Shown: positions 15,983 to 24,045 of the stretch, piece by piece
Position numbering within the stretch: the first letter of the stretch is position 1
How the letters are laid out: every line of letters begins with the position of its first letter
DNA from: Phycisphaerae bacterium
GTDB taxonomy: Bacteria > Planctomycetota > Phycisphaerae > UBA1845 > Fen-1342
Assembly: GCA_023128695.1 (NCBI GenBank)
Contig: JAGMDK010000160.1
Coordinates: 1 to 33,032, forward strand
Length of the DNA: 33,032 bases
Reading direction: 5' to 3'
Program-made: the position numbers and the translations under genes
Notes under the pieces: model-generated
Told to the model about the DNA's origin: nothing
Databases searched by the model: none
The model's input: the letters and a program-made list of their open reading frames with translations, nothing else

Positions 15983-16006
15983 ATGGGGAATCACCGGCGA
16001 GAATCC
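15950..16006 (+). other. 57-bp in-frame insert carrying SD, stop and start inside a hairpin
   Basis: Removing these 57 bp (from one ATC codon to the next) would give LLLQLAG-IPFMVIETAKTEYR, the normal continuation of HerA-type ATPases. The insert contains AGGAGG (15972-15977), TAG (15980-15982) and ATG (15983-15985). TTCGCAGGTG (15959-15968) and CACCGGCGAG (15992-16001) can pair with one mismatch and one wobble, leaving a 23-nt loop that displays all three signals. Confidence 0.6.
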
Positions 16007-17476
16007 ATCCCATTCATGGTAATCGAAACGGCCAAGACCGAGTACCGCGCGCTCAAGATGCTCAAGGGAGATTCACGCAAGGCCGTGCGCCGTTTCGGGT
16101 CCGAACTTGAGGTGTACACAATCGGCGTGGAAACCGTGTCGCCGTTGCGGCTGAACCCGTTCGAGATTCCGCCTGGTAGTTCGCTTGAAGAGCATATCGA
16201 GACATTGGTCGTTTGTTTCGAAGCGAGCATGCCTTTGTTTGGGCCGCTGCCAGCGTTGCTACGAGAAGGTCTCGATCGCATGTACGAGAAGTACCCGGAC
16301 CCAAACGACCCGCCGGTCATGGCGGATCTGATGGCTGCCGTAGAGTGCGTCCTGGCAGAGAAACACTACTCAGACCGAATCGGCCCGGATATCCGGGCAG
16401 CGCTGGACGTGCGCCTGGGAATCCTTACACACGGCCTGATCGGCAGGATCTTCCAGTGCAAGCGGAGCATTCCGAGCATCCCGCATCTGATGGCGACCCA
16501 GTCCATTCACGAACTCGACCGACTGCCACGCGAGGCGGCATCGCTATATACGTTCTTCCTGCTCACCTGGATACGTCAGTATGTCAAATCGCTCGAACCG
16601 CAGCAGCGTGTACGGTTTGTCATCGTCATCGAAGAAGCCCACAACCTGGTCGGGCGTTCTACAGACACGACACCAGGTGAGGATGCCGTGGACACCAAGG
16701 CGCACGCCGCGGAGTTTGTATGCCGGATGTTGGCCGAACTCCGCGCCTTGGGGGTGGCACTCGTGATCGTCGACCAGTTGCCATCGGCGGTGGCCCCGGA
16801 GGTCGTGAAGAACACTGGGTCGAAACTCACGTTTCGCCTGGTGGCCAATCAGGATCGCACCGATCTGGGCGGGGCGATGCTCTTTGGTGAAACCGAGTTT
16901 GAAGAGGTCGCGCGACTACGGACCGGGGAGGCCTTCCTCTTCACCGAGGGGTACTACAGCCCTCGCAGGATCAAGGCGTCGAACCTCCATGCGGTTTTGA
17001 ACTTGACAACACCGCCGGTCAACGAACGGCTTGTTCCGTACATTCAGGACGATGTGTGGTTCCGGGAAGCCGCCATCTGTCGGCGGTCGGCCGAGCTGGC
17101 CGATCTGCGCAGGCATATTGATCGGTTTGATTCCGTTAGGCTTGAAATCGTGCGGCGGGTCGCACAGCTCATTGCGCGTCGCGTTCACATTCTCGCCACA
17201 GTCAGGCAAGCTGAATCTCGACGAACGCAGCTGTTGCGGCTGCAACGCGAGGCCGAGGGTTCCCGGCGGAAGCTCGTCGCCGCATTCGAGATGATGCAAC
17301 GACGACCCTACCGGATGCTCTTGGGGCCGGAGAACGTGCTGGAGCGTGATGACGGGGGCATCGAAGAGCTACGCGGCGTGCTCGAGAGACGCTTCGAGAA
17401 CGTCATCAAACCGGATACGCAAGCGTGCATAAAGAAAATCGATTCGCTGATCGCCGAATGCAGGCAAAGCAAATAA
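15983..17476 (+). CDS. HerA-type ATPase, C-terminal half with Walker B
   Basis: The 497-residue product continues the ATPase of the preceding ORF in the same frame. It begins MGNHRRES and then IPFMVIETAKTEYRALKML, the second strand of HerA-type ATPases, followed by SPLRLNPFEIP, Walker B VIVIEEAHN (213-221), the sensor-like VALVIVDQLPS (258-268) and EAFLFTEGYYSPRRI. A long helical, probably coiled-coil tail (about residues 355-497) follows. It has no P-loop of its own. Its ATG directly follows the TAG of the first half and has an ideal AGGAGG five bases upstream, so separate translation by restart is plausible. The conserved motifs on both sides of the junction argue against simple decay. Confidence 0.87.
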   Translation: MGNHRRESIPFMVIETAKTEYRALKMLKGDSRKAVRRFGSELEVYTIGVETVSPLRLNPFEIPPGSSLEEHIETLVVCFEASMPLFGPLPALLREGLDRMYEKYPDPNDPPVMADLMAAVECVLAEKHYSDRIGPDIRAALDVRLGILTHGLIGRIFQCKRSIPSIPHLMATQSIHELDRLPREAASLYTFFLLTWIRQYVKSLEPQQRVRFVIVIEEAHNLVGRSTDTTPGEDAVDTKAHAAEFVCRMLAELRALGVALVIVDQLPSAVAPEVVKNTGSKLTFRLVANQDRTDLGGAMLFGETEFEEVARLRTGEAFLFTEGYYSPRRIKASNLHAVLNLTTPPVNERLVPYIQDDVWFREAAICRRSAELADLRRHIDRFDSVRLEIVRRVAQLIARRVHILATVRQAESRRTQLLRLQREAEGSRRKLVAAFEMMQRRPYRMLLGPENVLERDDGGIEELRGVLERRFENVIKPDTQACIKKIDSLIAECRQSK

Positions 17477-17488
17477 GGAGATAGGGCG

Positions 17489-18001
17489 ATGGGTAGAAGC
17501 CGGGATGTGCCGAGTCGGCATGAGGTGGAAGAAAAAGTCGACCATACACGAGATACCATGAAGGAGAAGGAATCCGACATGGAGGAGTCCGTCTCGGACA
17601 TCGAGACGATCAGAGGCACGCTCGAGTCCTTGGATTTCAGCGGCACCATGGAAGGAAGCGAAGAGGTTGAAGCCTCCATCAACCAGGCTGACGACGTGAC
17701 CGTGGACGAATTCGACCGGCAGGATGGCGAGTTGGACGACCTTCAGGAGAAGAGCACCGAGTACGAGGGCGAGTTGCAGGAACGCTCTGAGACCGGTGAG
17801 GCCGACCTCGGGAAGCTGTCTGATGCCAGCGGGCAGATCGAGACTCCGGAGGCAGTCAATGAGTTGGTTCGCGCCAAGGAGGCTGCGCTTCGGGATATCG
17901 AGTTCCTGCAGGGCCAGGAAGAGCGCGCCCGTGACGCCCAGGAAGAAAGTGACCGAATCCAAAACGGGCAGCGAAACCGAGCCAGAGCCGGAGGGAGGTA
18001 G
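17489..18001 (+). CDS. Acidic coiled-coil protein, function unknown
   Basis: The 170-residue protein is very rich in Glu, Asp and Ser with heptad-like spacing, for example HEVEEKVDHTRDTMKEKESD near the N-terminus and LQEKSTEYEGELQERSETGE in the middle. It is probably an extended coiled coil and ends in a basic tail. There is no signal peptide or membrane segment. It follows the ATPase by 12 bp with AAGGAG upstream, and its own last codons (GGAGGGAGG) serve as the Shine-Dalgarno site of the next gene. It may tether or regulate the ATPase, whose C-terminus is also helical (inference). I do not recognise a family. Confidence 0.8.
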   Translation: MGRSRDVPSRHEVEEKVDHTRDTMKEKESDMEESVSDIETIRGTLESLDFSGTMEGSEEVEASINQADDVTVDEFDRQDGELDDLQEKSTEYEGELQERSETGEADLGKLSDASGQIETPEAVNELVRAKEAALRDIEFLQGQEERARDAQEESDRIQNGQRNRARAGGR

Positions 18002-18005
18002 GTCG

Positions 18006-18632
18006 ATGACGATCCATCGTGACGTGGACGTAGATAAGCTCCTGGAAACCAGTGATGTGCCTGTGGGCCCCGCACTGAAGTCCTTCCTGGGATTGGCTGA
18101 GCGTGACGTGGGCCACCTCCAAAGCTTGACGAACTCGCTACCCCTCGTTGAGGAGGACGGGAGCTCAGAGTGTCCGTTCGCCGAGAAGCTCTTTGCCGAG
18201 AAGGAAGAAGCGGAGGGGAAAGTCGCCGGACATGTTCAGAAGCTGTCTGGATGTCTGGCTGAACTGGGGCGGGAATTGGATCGCTGCCGCGGTAACCTCC
18301 AGCGGATTGAAGTTGATCAGCAGTCACTGCGCCTGACCAAGCCAATCAACGAGTATTCGCATGCAGCGTTGGCTCAGCGGGATCAATGTTACCACGCGCA
18401 AAACGATCAGGAGGCAGTGACAATTGTGTTGTCACGCGCCGAGGCAGTTCTGGAAGCGGCCCGCAACCATAAGTTCCCCGGTCGCGAACCCCGCAATCGA
18501 TCGTCGGCGCCGCCCCTGCCGACTCCCGATCGTGTTGGCAACGCAGGGGGTAATGCGAGCCTTGGCGGGGAGGTAAAGAACCTAATCTCGCTCGGACCGG
18601 TCCAAACCGGTGGTGGCTCCCATGCCGGATAA
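18006..18632 (+). CDS. Helical protein of unknown function with Pro/Gly-rich tail
   Basis: The 208-residue protein starts MTIHRDVDVDKLLETSDVPV and is mostly helical to about residue 150, with a likely coiled coil in AEKEEAEGKVAGHVQKLSGC and onward. A low-complexity tail rich in Pro, Arg, Asn and Gly ends TGGGSHAG. The frame is open far upstream, but the ATG at 18006 is supported by GGAGGGAGG seven bases before it. Its end overlaps the next gene by 11 bp. Together with the preceding gene it may form a small helical complex. No family recognised. Confidence 0.78.
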   Translation: MTIHRDVDVDKLLETSDVPVGPALKSFLGLAERDVGHLQSLTNSLPLVEEDGSSECPFAEKLFAEKEEAEGKVAGHVQKLSGCLAELGRELDRCRGNLQRIEVDQQSLRLTKPINEYSHAALAQRDQCYHAQNDQEAVTIVLSRAEAVLEAARNHKFPGREPRNRSSAPPLPTPDRVGNAGGNASLGGEVKNLISLGPVQTGGGSHAG

Positions 18633-20523
18633 ATCGTCCATGTTTGATGCGACAGACCCTGCGCTGGATCAACCGCTGCGCATGTACCTCGGCCGGGGGC
18701 ACAAGACCCCCGGGGTCTCGGTGTACGAACCTGTTTCGGGCGGCCTACACGACGTGCTTAACTTGCAGGCCACCGAGAGCGTGTACGCCCTTGTGGCAGA
18801 GGATGCTAACAACACCGCCGTGGTCGGGACAAAAGCGGGGCTGCTGCACTTCGCCCAGCACGTGACTGCTGGAGATTCGGGTGCATGGCAGGTGAACAGG
18901 AGTGTCGTCCACGGTGCACCCATACTGTCGCTCTGCTGGATTGGTGCCCCGCATGTGGTGGTCAGTGACACTGAAGGACGCTGCTATGTTTGGAATTGCA
19001 ATACGAAAGAGCCTCCACAGGCATTGCCGACGCGGCGCGAAGCCATTTGCGCGCTAGTGGCACGCGATCAGACTCACCTCATGGGCCTCTCGACCTCCGG
19101 GGAGTTGTTGACCTGGCACTTGCCAACGAGGCAGCTAACGGGATTGGAACACGGGCCGCCTCCGCCGGCAATCAGCGCCCTAGCCAAGCTTACGTGGTGG
19201 CCGGCTGCCGAAGCGATGGTCTATCCCGCTCGGGGCGGTCAACTCGTTACCTGGCGGCCGCTGGATGACGAGGTTCATACAGTCGACGCGCATGACGGCG
19301 AGTTCTACGCCATCGTTCCGTTGGAGGTCGAATTGCTGACGATCGGTCTCCGGGACAGATGCGCAAGACTGTGGCGCCCCCGTGGGTCCGTAGCCCGGTT
19401 CAAAGGGAAGGCGCCCGCCGGGATCACATCCGCGGCACTGGTGGGTTCGAATCCGGCGCGGATCATTGCGATCAACGAACGGGGCGAGGCGTGTGTGTGC
19501 CGCCTCGTTGAATGCCGATTGCACGTGGAAAGCCGGTTGCCGGGTGGCAATTATCGCGTTGTCGTCGGTCCCACCTGGGATGAGCTCAACAGAGATGAAA
19601 CACAGCGGCGCCGCGTGGAGGTGGAGGGGTTAGCCAATGCGATCCGGGAGCGCATGGCGTGCAACGAGTTGGACGAGGTTGGCATACTACATGAGCGTCT
19701 GGCCGCCCTGGGCTACCAGCACGTTTCGCTAGCGCTCCGTGCAGCCCAAGCCCGAGACGAAGGCGATCTGCTATCCGAGTTGAAGGCCTACGCGGCGCTG
19801 GTGCACGGGCTTCCACCCCATGCCGCCGAGTCGCGGGAATCGTTTGCGCGTTACGCCGGTCTGCTCGAGGCCACGTGGCAGTTCGAAGAGGCCCTGTTAT
19901 TCAGCCAGCGGGCCGAGGCCCTTGGTGCTGATCACGATGCCCCTGCTTCCCGGAGGCTGTCCACTGAATATGCAAAGATTCTGCGAGGCGGCGATTGGGT
20001 CGTGGAACCAGACCTCCCCCTCGTGTCGCTGATCGACGCGGCGACGGCAGCCGACAAGCCCTTCCAGGGTTTGTTCGTCTTGCGCACCCTTGGAGAATCG
20101 CGCAGCCGGGGTGCTCAACTGACTCCGCAGGCAATCGTCCAGAAGTACGATCAGGAACGCAACAAGGCTGGCCGCGAGCCGTTGCCGCGGGCACGGCATC
20201 GCACCGTCTGCTGGCTGACCCGAAATCGACGTGAGCACTTTGACCTGGTCTTGATTGAAGCTGGCCCGAAGGCGGGATTCGCGGGCCTTGTGTTCTGTGT
20301 GAAGGTGGTTAACGCCGGCCTGCAGACGGTCATGGTGCCGGCCGTGCTCTTCAAGGCCCCGAGTCGCAAGGCGACCACGTCGGCCGTACGGCACAACCAA
20401 CGTGTTCATCAACGCCTGAGCAATGTCAGTAGTGCAGCCCGAGCGAACGGGTGGCTGGACCGCGTAGACCGAGCGATGAGATGCGCCCTGCGCAGGTTGC
20501 TTACCGAAGAGCTGGTCCGGTGA
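18622..20523 (+). CDS. WD40-like propeller protein with helical repeat C-terminus
   Basis: The 633-residue protein has an N-terminal half (about residues 30-310) that reads as a degenerate seven-bladed propeller, with blade ends such as CYVWNCNT, LLTWHLPTRQL, LVTWRPLDDE and ARLWRPRG. The middle (about 330-480) is helical and TPR-like (LHERLAALGYQHVSLALRAA and FEEALLFSQRAEALG). The last 150 residues are a separate alpha/beta region with RTVCWLTRNRREHFDLVLIE and GLVFCVKVVNAGLQTVMVPA, which I do not recognise. It probably scaffolds protein partners for the kinase encoded next. I chose the ATG at 18622, overlapping the previous stop; GTG 18610 is an alternative. No membrane segment is visible. 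Confidence 0.8.
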   Translation: MPDKSSMFDATDPALDQPLRMYLGRGHKTPGVSVYEPVSGGLHDVLNLQATESVYALVAEDANNTAVVGTKAGLLHFAQHVTAGDSGAWQVNRSVVHGAPILSLCWIGAPHVVVSDTEGRCYVWNCNTKEPPQALPTRREAICALVARDQTHLMGLSTSGELLTWHLPTRQLTGLEHGPPPPAISALAKLTWWPAAEAMVYPARGGQLVTWRPLDDEVHTVDAHDGEFYAIVPLEVELLTIGLRDRCARLWRPRGSVARFKGKAPAGITSAALVGSNPARIIAINERGEACVCRLVECRLHVESRLPGGNYRVVVGPTWDELNRDETQRRRVEVEGLANAIRERMACNELDEVGILHERLAALGYQHVSLALRAAQARDEGDLLSELKAYAALVHGLPPHAAESRESFARYAGLLEATWQFEEALLFSQRAEALGADHDAPASRRLSTEYAKILRGGDWVVEPDLPLVSLIDAATAADKPFQGLFVLRTLGESRSRGAQLTPQAIVQKYDQERNKAGREPLPRARHRTVCWLTRNRREHFDLVLIEAGPKAGFAGLVFCVKVVNAGLQTVMVPAVLFKAPSRKATTSAVRHNQRVHQRLSNVSSAARANGWLDRVDRAMRCALRRLLTEELVR

Positions 20524-20546
20524 TCGGCATGGCGAGAGTCTGAATA

Positions 20547-22163
20547 ATGTCACGCAAGTATCCGAAGTGCCGCACATCCGTCAAACCCCGCAGCGGGAAA
20601 CGTGCAGCCACCAGCCAACCGGTGCACGGTGGCGATCCGCCGCGTCATTTCGTATCCGGGTATCCGGCTGCAAGAGGTCCACGGCTCGCACTGGAGCCTG
20701 GCACACTGTTGATGGACCGGTTCACGGTGAAGCAGCGCCTCGGCGATGGATGTCATGGAACAGTGTACTTGGCGGACGACGCTCTACGCGGCGAGGACGT
20801 GGCGATCAAAGTAGTGGAAGTCGGTCATTGCGCTTCGGAGCTAACGGACGCGCGGCTCTCCGGCGAGATCGCATTGCACGGCAAGCTTGCTGACTTCCGG
20901 TATGTACTGCGCATGCACGACGTCCACGTCCTAACGTGGGGTAGCAGTCGGTTGCTCTTGCTGTCGATGGAGTATGCCGACGGAGGGACATTTCGGGACT
21001 GGCTACGCCAGAACCAGGCCAACCTGGAAGTCCGCCACACCGCAGGGATAGAGTACTTCCAGCAGGTGTGTGAAGGAGTCGCATCAGCCCATGACGCCGG
21101 AATCGTACATCGGGATCTCAAGCCCGAGAACATGTTGTTGGTCGGCAACGTCTTGAAAGCGGCGGACTTCGGCGCTGCCGGGTTGGCGGACGTGGCCCAA
21201 GTCCCCCCCATCGCTGATCCAGGTGATTCATCACCTTGTTTGGGCACGCCGACGTACATGAGTCCCGAGCAGTTCACGGCCACCTACGCGGACGAGGTCG
21301 ACCACCGAGCCGACATTTATGCGCTTGGCCTGGTTCTCTTTGAGTTGGTGCATCCCAAGTGTCGACCGCCGTTCACCGGAACATTTCAGCGTCTGCGTGA
21401 CCGGCACGTCAACGTGGCGCCCCACACGCTACCGGATGCTCCGGAAAACGTGGCCCGCGTCGTGGCCCGCTGTTTGAAGAAGAACCCAGCTGACAGGTAT
21501 GCCAACGTCTGGACCCTTCTGGACGACTTGGAAGGGCGCGGTCAAGCCGACGATGTCGGATACAGCCAACAAGAATCGTCATGGAAACGAGCCCGCTCGT
21601 GCAAGTCGCAGGGCGATTTCCGTGCGGCTCTGCGGCATTGCCAGGACGTTCTCGAAACTGCGCCAGACCACTTTGAAGCCAAGGGAATGTTGGCAGATTT
21701 CGAGATGCGCCGGGAGCAGGCACAGCAACTGTACGCGACTGCAGAGCGGGACATGAATAGCCATACTCTCGCTGAGTCGGTGTTGCTGGTGCAAGAGGCC
21801 ATCCAGACCTTCCCCAACCATCCGGCAGGGCGGCTGGTGCAAGCCCGTCTGGCTGCCAGAGCTCGCGAGTACCGTGAGCATGTGGAGAGGGGCGCGGAAG
21901 CCGTGCACCAGGGTCACTGGGAGGCCGGCTTGGAGCACTTACAACAGGCCAAGGCGCTGAGTCCGAACGCACCGGGCTTGGCCCAGGCAATTGAGTGTGT
22001 CACGCAAACAACGCGGCACATCGAGGAAACGCGTGGATACATCCGTGATGCCATCAGCAACAGAGATCGTCGCTGGGCACTATCCCTGGCCCGTTCAGTG
22101 GATCGGTACGTCGCTGAAGCACGTAGACAGATCAGCAGCAGCTATGACAGGGACGTGACATGA
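20547..22163 (+). CDS. Soluble Ser/Thr protein kinase with C-terminal TPR-like repeats
   Basis: The 538-residue protein has a Hanks-type kinase domain (about residues 58-335). The glycine loop is GDGCHGTVY (66-74), the ATP Lys is Lys88 in VAIKVV, the catalytic loop is HRDLKPEN (188-195) and DFG is at 207-209, followed by GTPTYMSPEQF and HRADIYALGLVLFEL, so it should be active. A Cys- and Arg-rich start (KYPKCRTSVKP) may be a remnant of the zinc ribbon often found at the start of such kinases. The last 200 residues are TPR-like helices. Unlike the kinase at 7.3-11.2 kb it has no membrane span, so it acts in the cytosol. It overlaps the following gene by 4 bp and lies in the middle of the conjugation gene train, making E1, ATPase or propeller proteins possible substrates (inference). 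Confidence 0.92.
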   Translation: MSRKYPKCRTSVKPRSGKRAATSQPVHGGDPPRHFVSGYPAARGPRLALEPGTLLMDRFTVKQRLGDGCHGTVYLADDALRGEDVAIKVVEVGHCASELTDARLSGEIALHGKLADFRYVLRMHDVHVLTWGSSRLLLLSMEYADGGTFRDWLRQNQANLEVRHTAGIEYFQQVCEGVASAHDAGIVHRDLKPENMLLVGNVLKAADFGAAGLADVAQVPPIADPGDSSPCLGTPTYMSPEQFTATYADEVDHRADIYALGLVLFELVHPKCRPPFTGTFQRLRDRHVNVAPHTLPDAPENVARVVARCLKKNPADRYANVWTLLDDLEGRGQADDVGYSQQESSWKRARSCKSQGDFRAALRHCQDVLETAPDHFEAKGMLADFEMRREQAQQLYATAERDMNSHTLAESVLLVQEAIQTFPNHPAGRLVQARLAARAREYREHVERGAEAVHQGHWEAGLEHLQQAKALSPNAPGLAQAIECVTQTTRHIEETRGYIRDAISNRDRRWALSLARSVDRYVAEARRQISSSYDRDVT

Positions 22164-23344
22164 GCACAGCGTCACTCGGAATGTCGACTGCCCAAACCCG
22201 CCATGGACGATCCTTCGGCATGTGTTCGCTCGTTGACATGGTCACACGGATCGTGCGCCAAGGCGATCAGCAGGCGCTGCACGAGTTACACGAACATCGT
22301 ACGGTGTTTCAATTCGGCGCTGACCGGCGACTACTGTTTGTCGGATTCGTCAACCGGCTTCATGGCAGCTTTGTGGCGCGCGAATGGTGCGGCGGTAGTG
22401 CGGCGGTACTCGATGCGGCCCACGGGCTGACGGTAGACAAGTTCAGTCGTTTGCCGGTCCAGGCCGCCGGGGGAGCATCACGGCAATCCCAAGACCGATC
22501 GTTGAAACAAGGAGGCGTCGATTGTCGCTACTACTTCAGTGCTTTCCTCGATTACGTTGAGCGTAGGACGGATTCCTCGGCATCGGGTTCTCGGATCAAA
22601 CAGGAGGCTGTGGCTGCCCGGCTGTTGCAGACACACGTGTACAGGCACTTTCTGCTGTCGTGCCTCGAATGCGCACGGCGGGCTCGACAACTCGTCAAGC
22701 GGTACGCATGGAAACTCAACGGCGTAGCTATCAACCTGTGGTTCCCAACAGAGATGTCCGGCCGAGAGATCACCGCCTGGCTGTGTGCCAACGTGAATGA
22801 TCCGGATCCGTCCCGGCCGGGAGAACGAGAGCGCGTGCAGGCGATTGTCGACGGGCAGATGGTCAGACGAACGTTTGTGTCACTCAGCGACGTTGGCGAG
22901 TTGGCGAGTTGCTCCGACACGGCGCACCCCACTCTACCTTGGTCACTGCTACACGGGATGTCGGTCGAAGGACTGGCGGAGCAGGTAGCCGAGGAGAAGG
23001 CTGACAACCTCTCGCTGCAACGCCCGGCGATCCAAGCCTTGGGCCGTGAAACGCTCCGACAGATGATCCTGCGGATCTTCCACGAGCTCAGTTCTGGGGA
23101 GTACCGTGACGGGCAGGTTGCGGAGGCTTTCGGGTTGAGCAAATCCACCTTGTCGCGGTTCGCCGGCAGCCGCTGGGCTGAGCGGCACAAGGCTCCCAAT
23201 GGCTGGGCGATCCCCGACCTCTGGCGGAACACCGCTCGGACACTGGCCAGCCGACCGTCCTTCGTAGCGGCCGCCCAAGAAGCCGGCGTTTGGCATCGAG
23301 TCCGCGCTGTGCATCCCGATCGCCCGCAGGAGGACGAGCAATGA
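22160..23344 (+). CDS. Protein of unknown function with C-terminal helix-turn-helix
   Basis: The 394-residue protein is coupled to the kinase by an ATGA overlap at its start and to the next gene by another at its end. The N-terminal 290 residues include VTRIVRQGDQQALHELHEHR, reminiscent of the first helices of sigma-like proteins, but the rest does not fit a sigma factor. Residues of about 300-350 contain RQMILRIFHELSSGEYRDGQ followed by VAEAFGLSKSTLSRFAGSRW, a clear helix-turn-helix with the second helix in KSTLSRFAG. It may be a DNA-binding regulator of the island whose activity is set by the adjacent kinase. I do not recognise the family name. Confidence 0.78.
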   Translation: MSTASLGMSTAQTRHGRSFGMCSLVDMVTRIVRQGDQQALHELHEHRTVFQFGADRRLLFVGFVNRLHGSFVAREWCGGSAAVLDAAHGLTVDKFSRLPVQAAGGASRQSQDRSLKQGGVDCRYYFSAFLDYVERRTDSSASGSRIKQEAVAARLLQTHVYRHFLLSCLECARRARQLVKRYAWKLNGVAINLWFPTEMSGREITAWLCANVNDPDPSRPGERERVQAIVDGQMVRRTFVSLSDVGELASCSDTAHPTLPWSLLHGMSVEGLAEQVAEEKADNLSLQRPAIQALGRETLRQMILRIFHELSSGEYRDGQVAEAFGLSKSTLSRFAGSRWAERHKAPNGWAIPDLWRNTARTLASRPSFVAAAQEAGVWHRVRAVHPDRPQEDEQ

Positions 23345-24045
23345 ACAACGACCTCTATTTCGTGCCCATCATCGCCCAAGCCATGCAGGAGACGCACCCC
23401 GAACACGCCTTACGGCAGGCGTTCGTCGATATCACTGCGCTCGGCCGTCAGCCGGCGTACGCACGGGGATTCCAGCAATTCCAGGAATTCATGGCCGTGA
23501 GCGTGGACTACTTCAGGACGGTGGACGCGTTGGCCACGCGTGTGCGTATGGCCGAACTGGTGGCGGAGACAGCTGACACCGTCCAACTGGATCAAGATCC
23601 GGCGCTTGATCAGTTCCGGCGTGACCCGCGATGGCGAGCGGAATATGAACGGGTAATCGCGGAGATCGCGAAGTTCGGTGGGAAGCGCAGAGTCGAGCTG
23701 ACACTGATGGACAGCGCAGGCGTGGCAGTCGGTTCGATCCGACTTGCCGGGAGTGCGGGCAGCGGGGCGATCAGCAGGATCGCTGCCGGCACGTACTCGC
23801 TGACACTCGACACCGGTTGGGTTCTCTGGGAGGACACGCTGACGGAAGGCGATCTCGTTTGGGCGGCTGCGTTTCCCGGACGCCCACTAAAGCTGGCGGC
23901 TGACACCGGCGAGGCCACCGAGGAACCTACCAAGAAGATTGAGCTGCTCGACGGAGAGCTAACGCTGTGCGTGTTCCCGGGAGTTGAGACAGGCCGGATC
24001 GCGATCGAGTGGCGCGCTCCGGGTGGTGATGAAGACGATGGATGA
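23341..24045 (+). CDS. Beta-rich protein with a Gly-Gly tail, function unknown
   Basis: The 234-residue protein has a helical first half (MNNDLYFVPIIAQAMQETHP and onward) and a beta-rich second half beginning KRRVELTLMDSAGVAVGSIR and continuing GTYSLTLDTGWVLWEDTLTE, DLVWAAAFPGRPLKLAADTG and LLDGELTLCVFPGVETGRIA. It ends IEWRAPGGDEDDG, that is, two glycines followed by a five-residue acidic tail. A neighbouring JAB protease could expose such a Gly-Gly end, so this is one candidate for the missing modifier; that is inference only. The start ATG overlaps the preceding stop as ATGA and its end overlaps the next gene by 8 bp. Confidence 0.8.
   Translation: MNNDLYFVPIIAQAMQETHPEHALRQAFVDITALGRQPAYARGFQQFQEFMAVSVDYFRTVDALATRVRMAELVAETADTVQLDQDPALDQFRRDPRWRAEYERVIAEIAKFGGKRRVELTLMDSAGVAVGSIRLAGSAGSGAISRIAAGTYSLTLDTGWVLWEDTLTEGDLVWAAAFPGRPLKLAADTGEATEEPTKKIELLDGELTLCVFPGVETGRIAIEWRAPGGDEDDG

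Noticed and set aside
17978-18001. Gly-Gly near the C-terminus of the coiled-coil protein as a modifier tail
   Set aside because: The glycine codons are the GGAGGGAGG Shine-Dalgarno site of the next gene, which explains them without a protein function.
17743-18345. 200-codon minus-strand frame across the coiled-coil genes
   Set aside because: Opposite to two well-spaced plus-strand genes with Shine-Dalgarno sites; composition (Arg, Ser, Pro-rich) is typical of a shadow frame.
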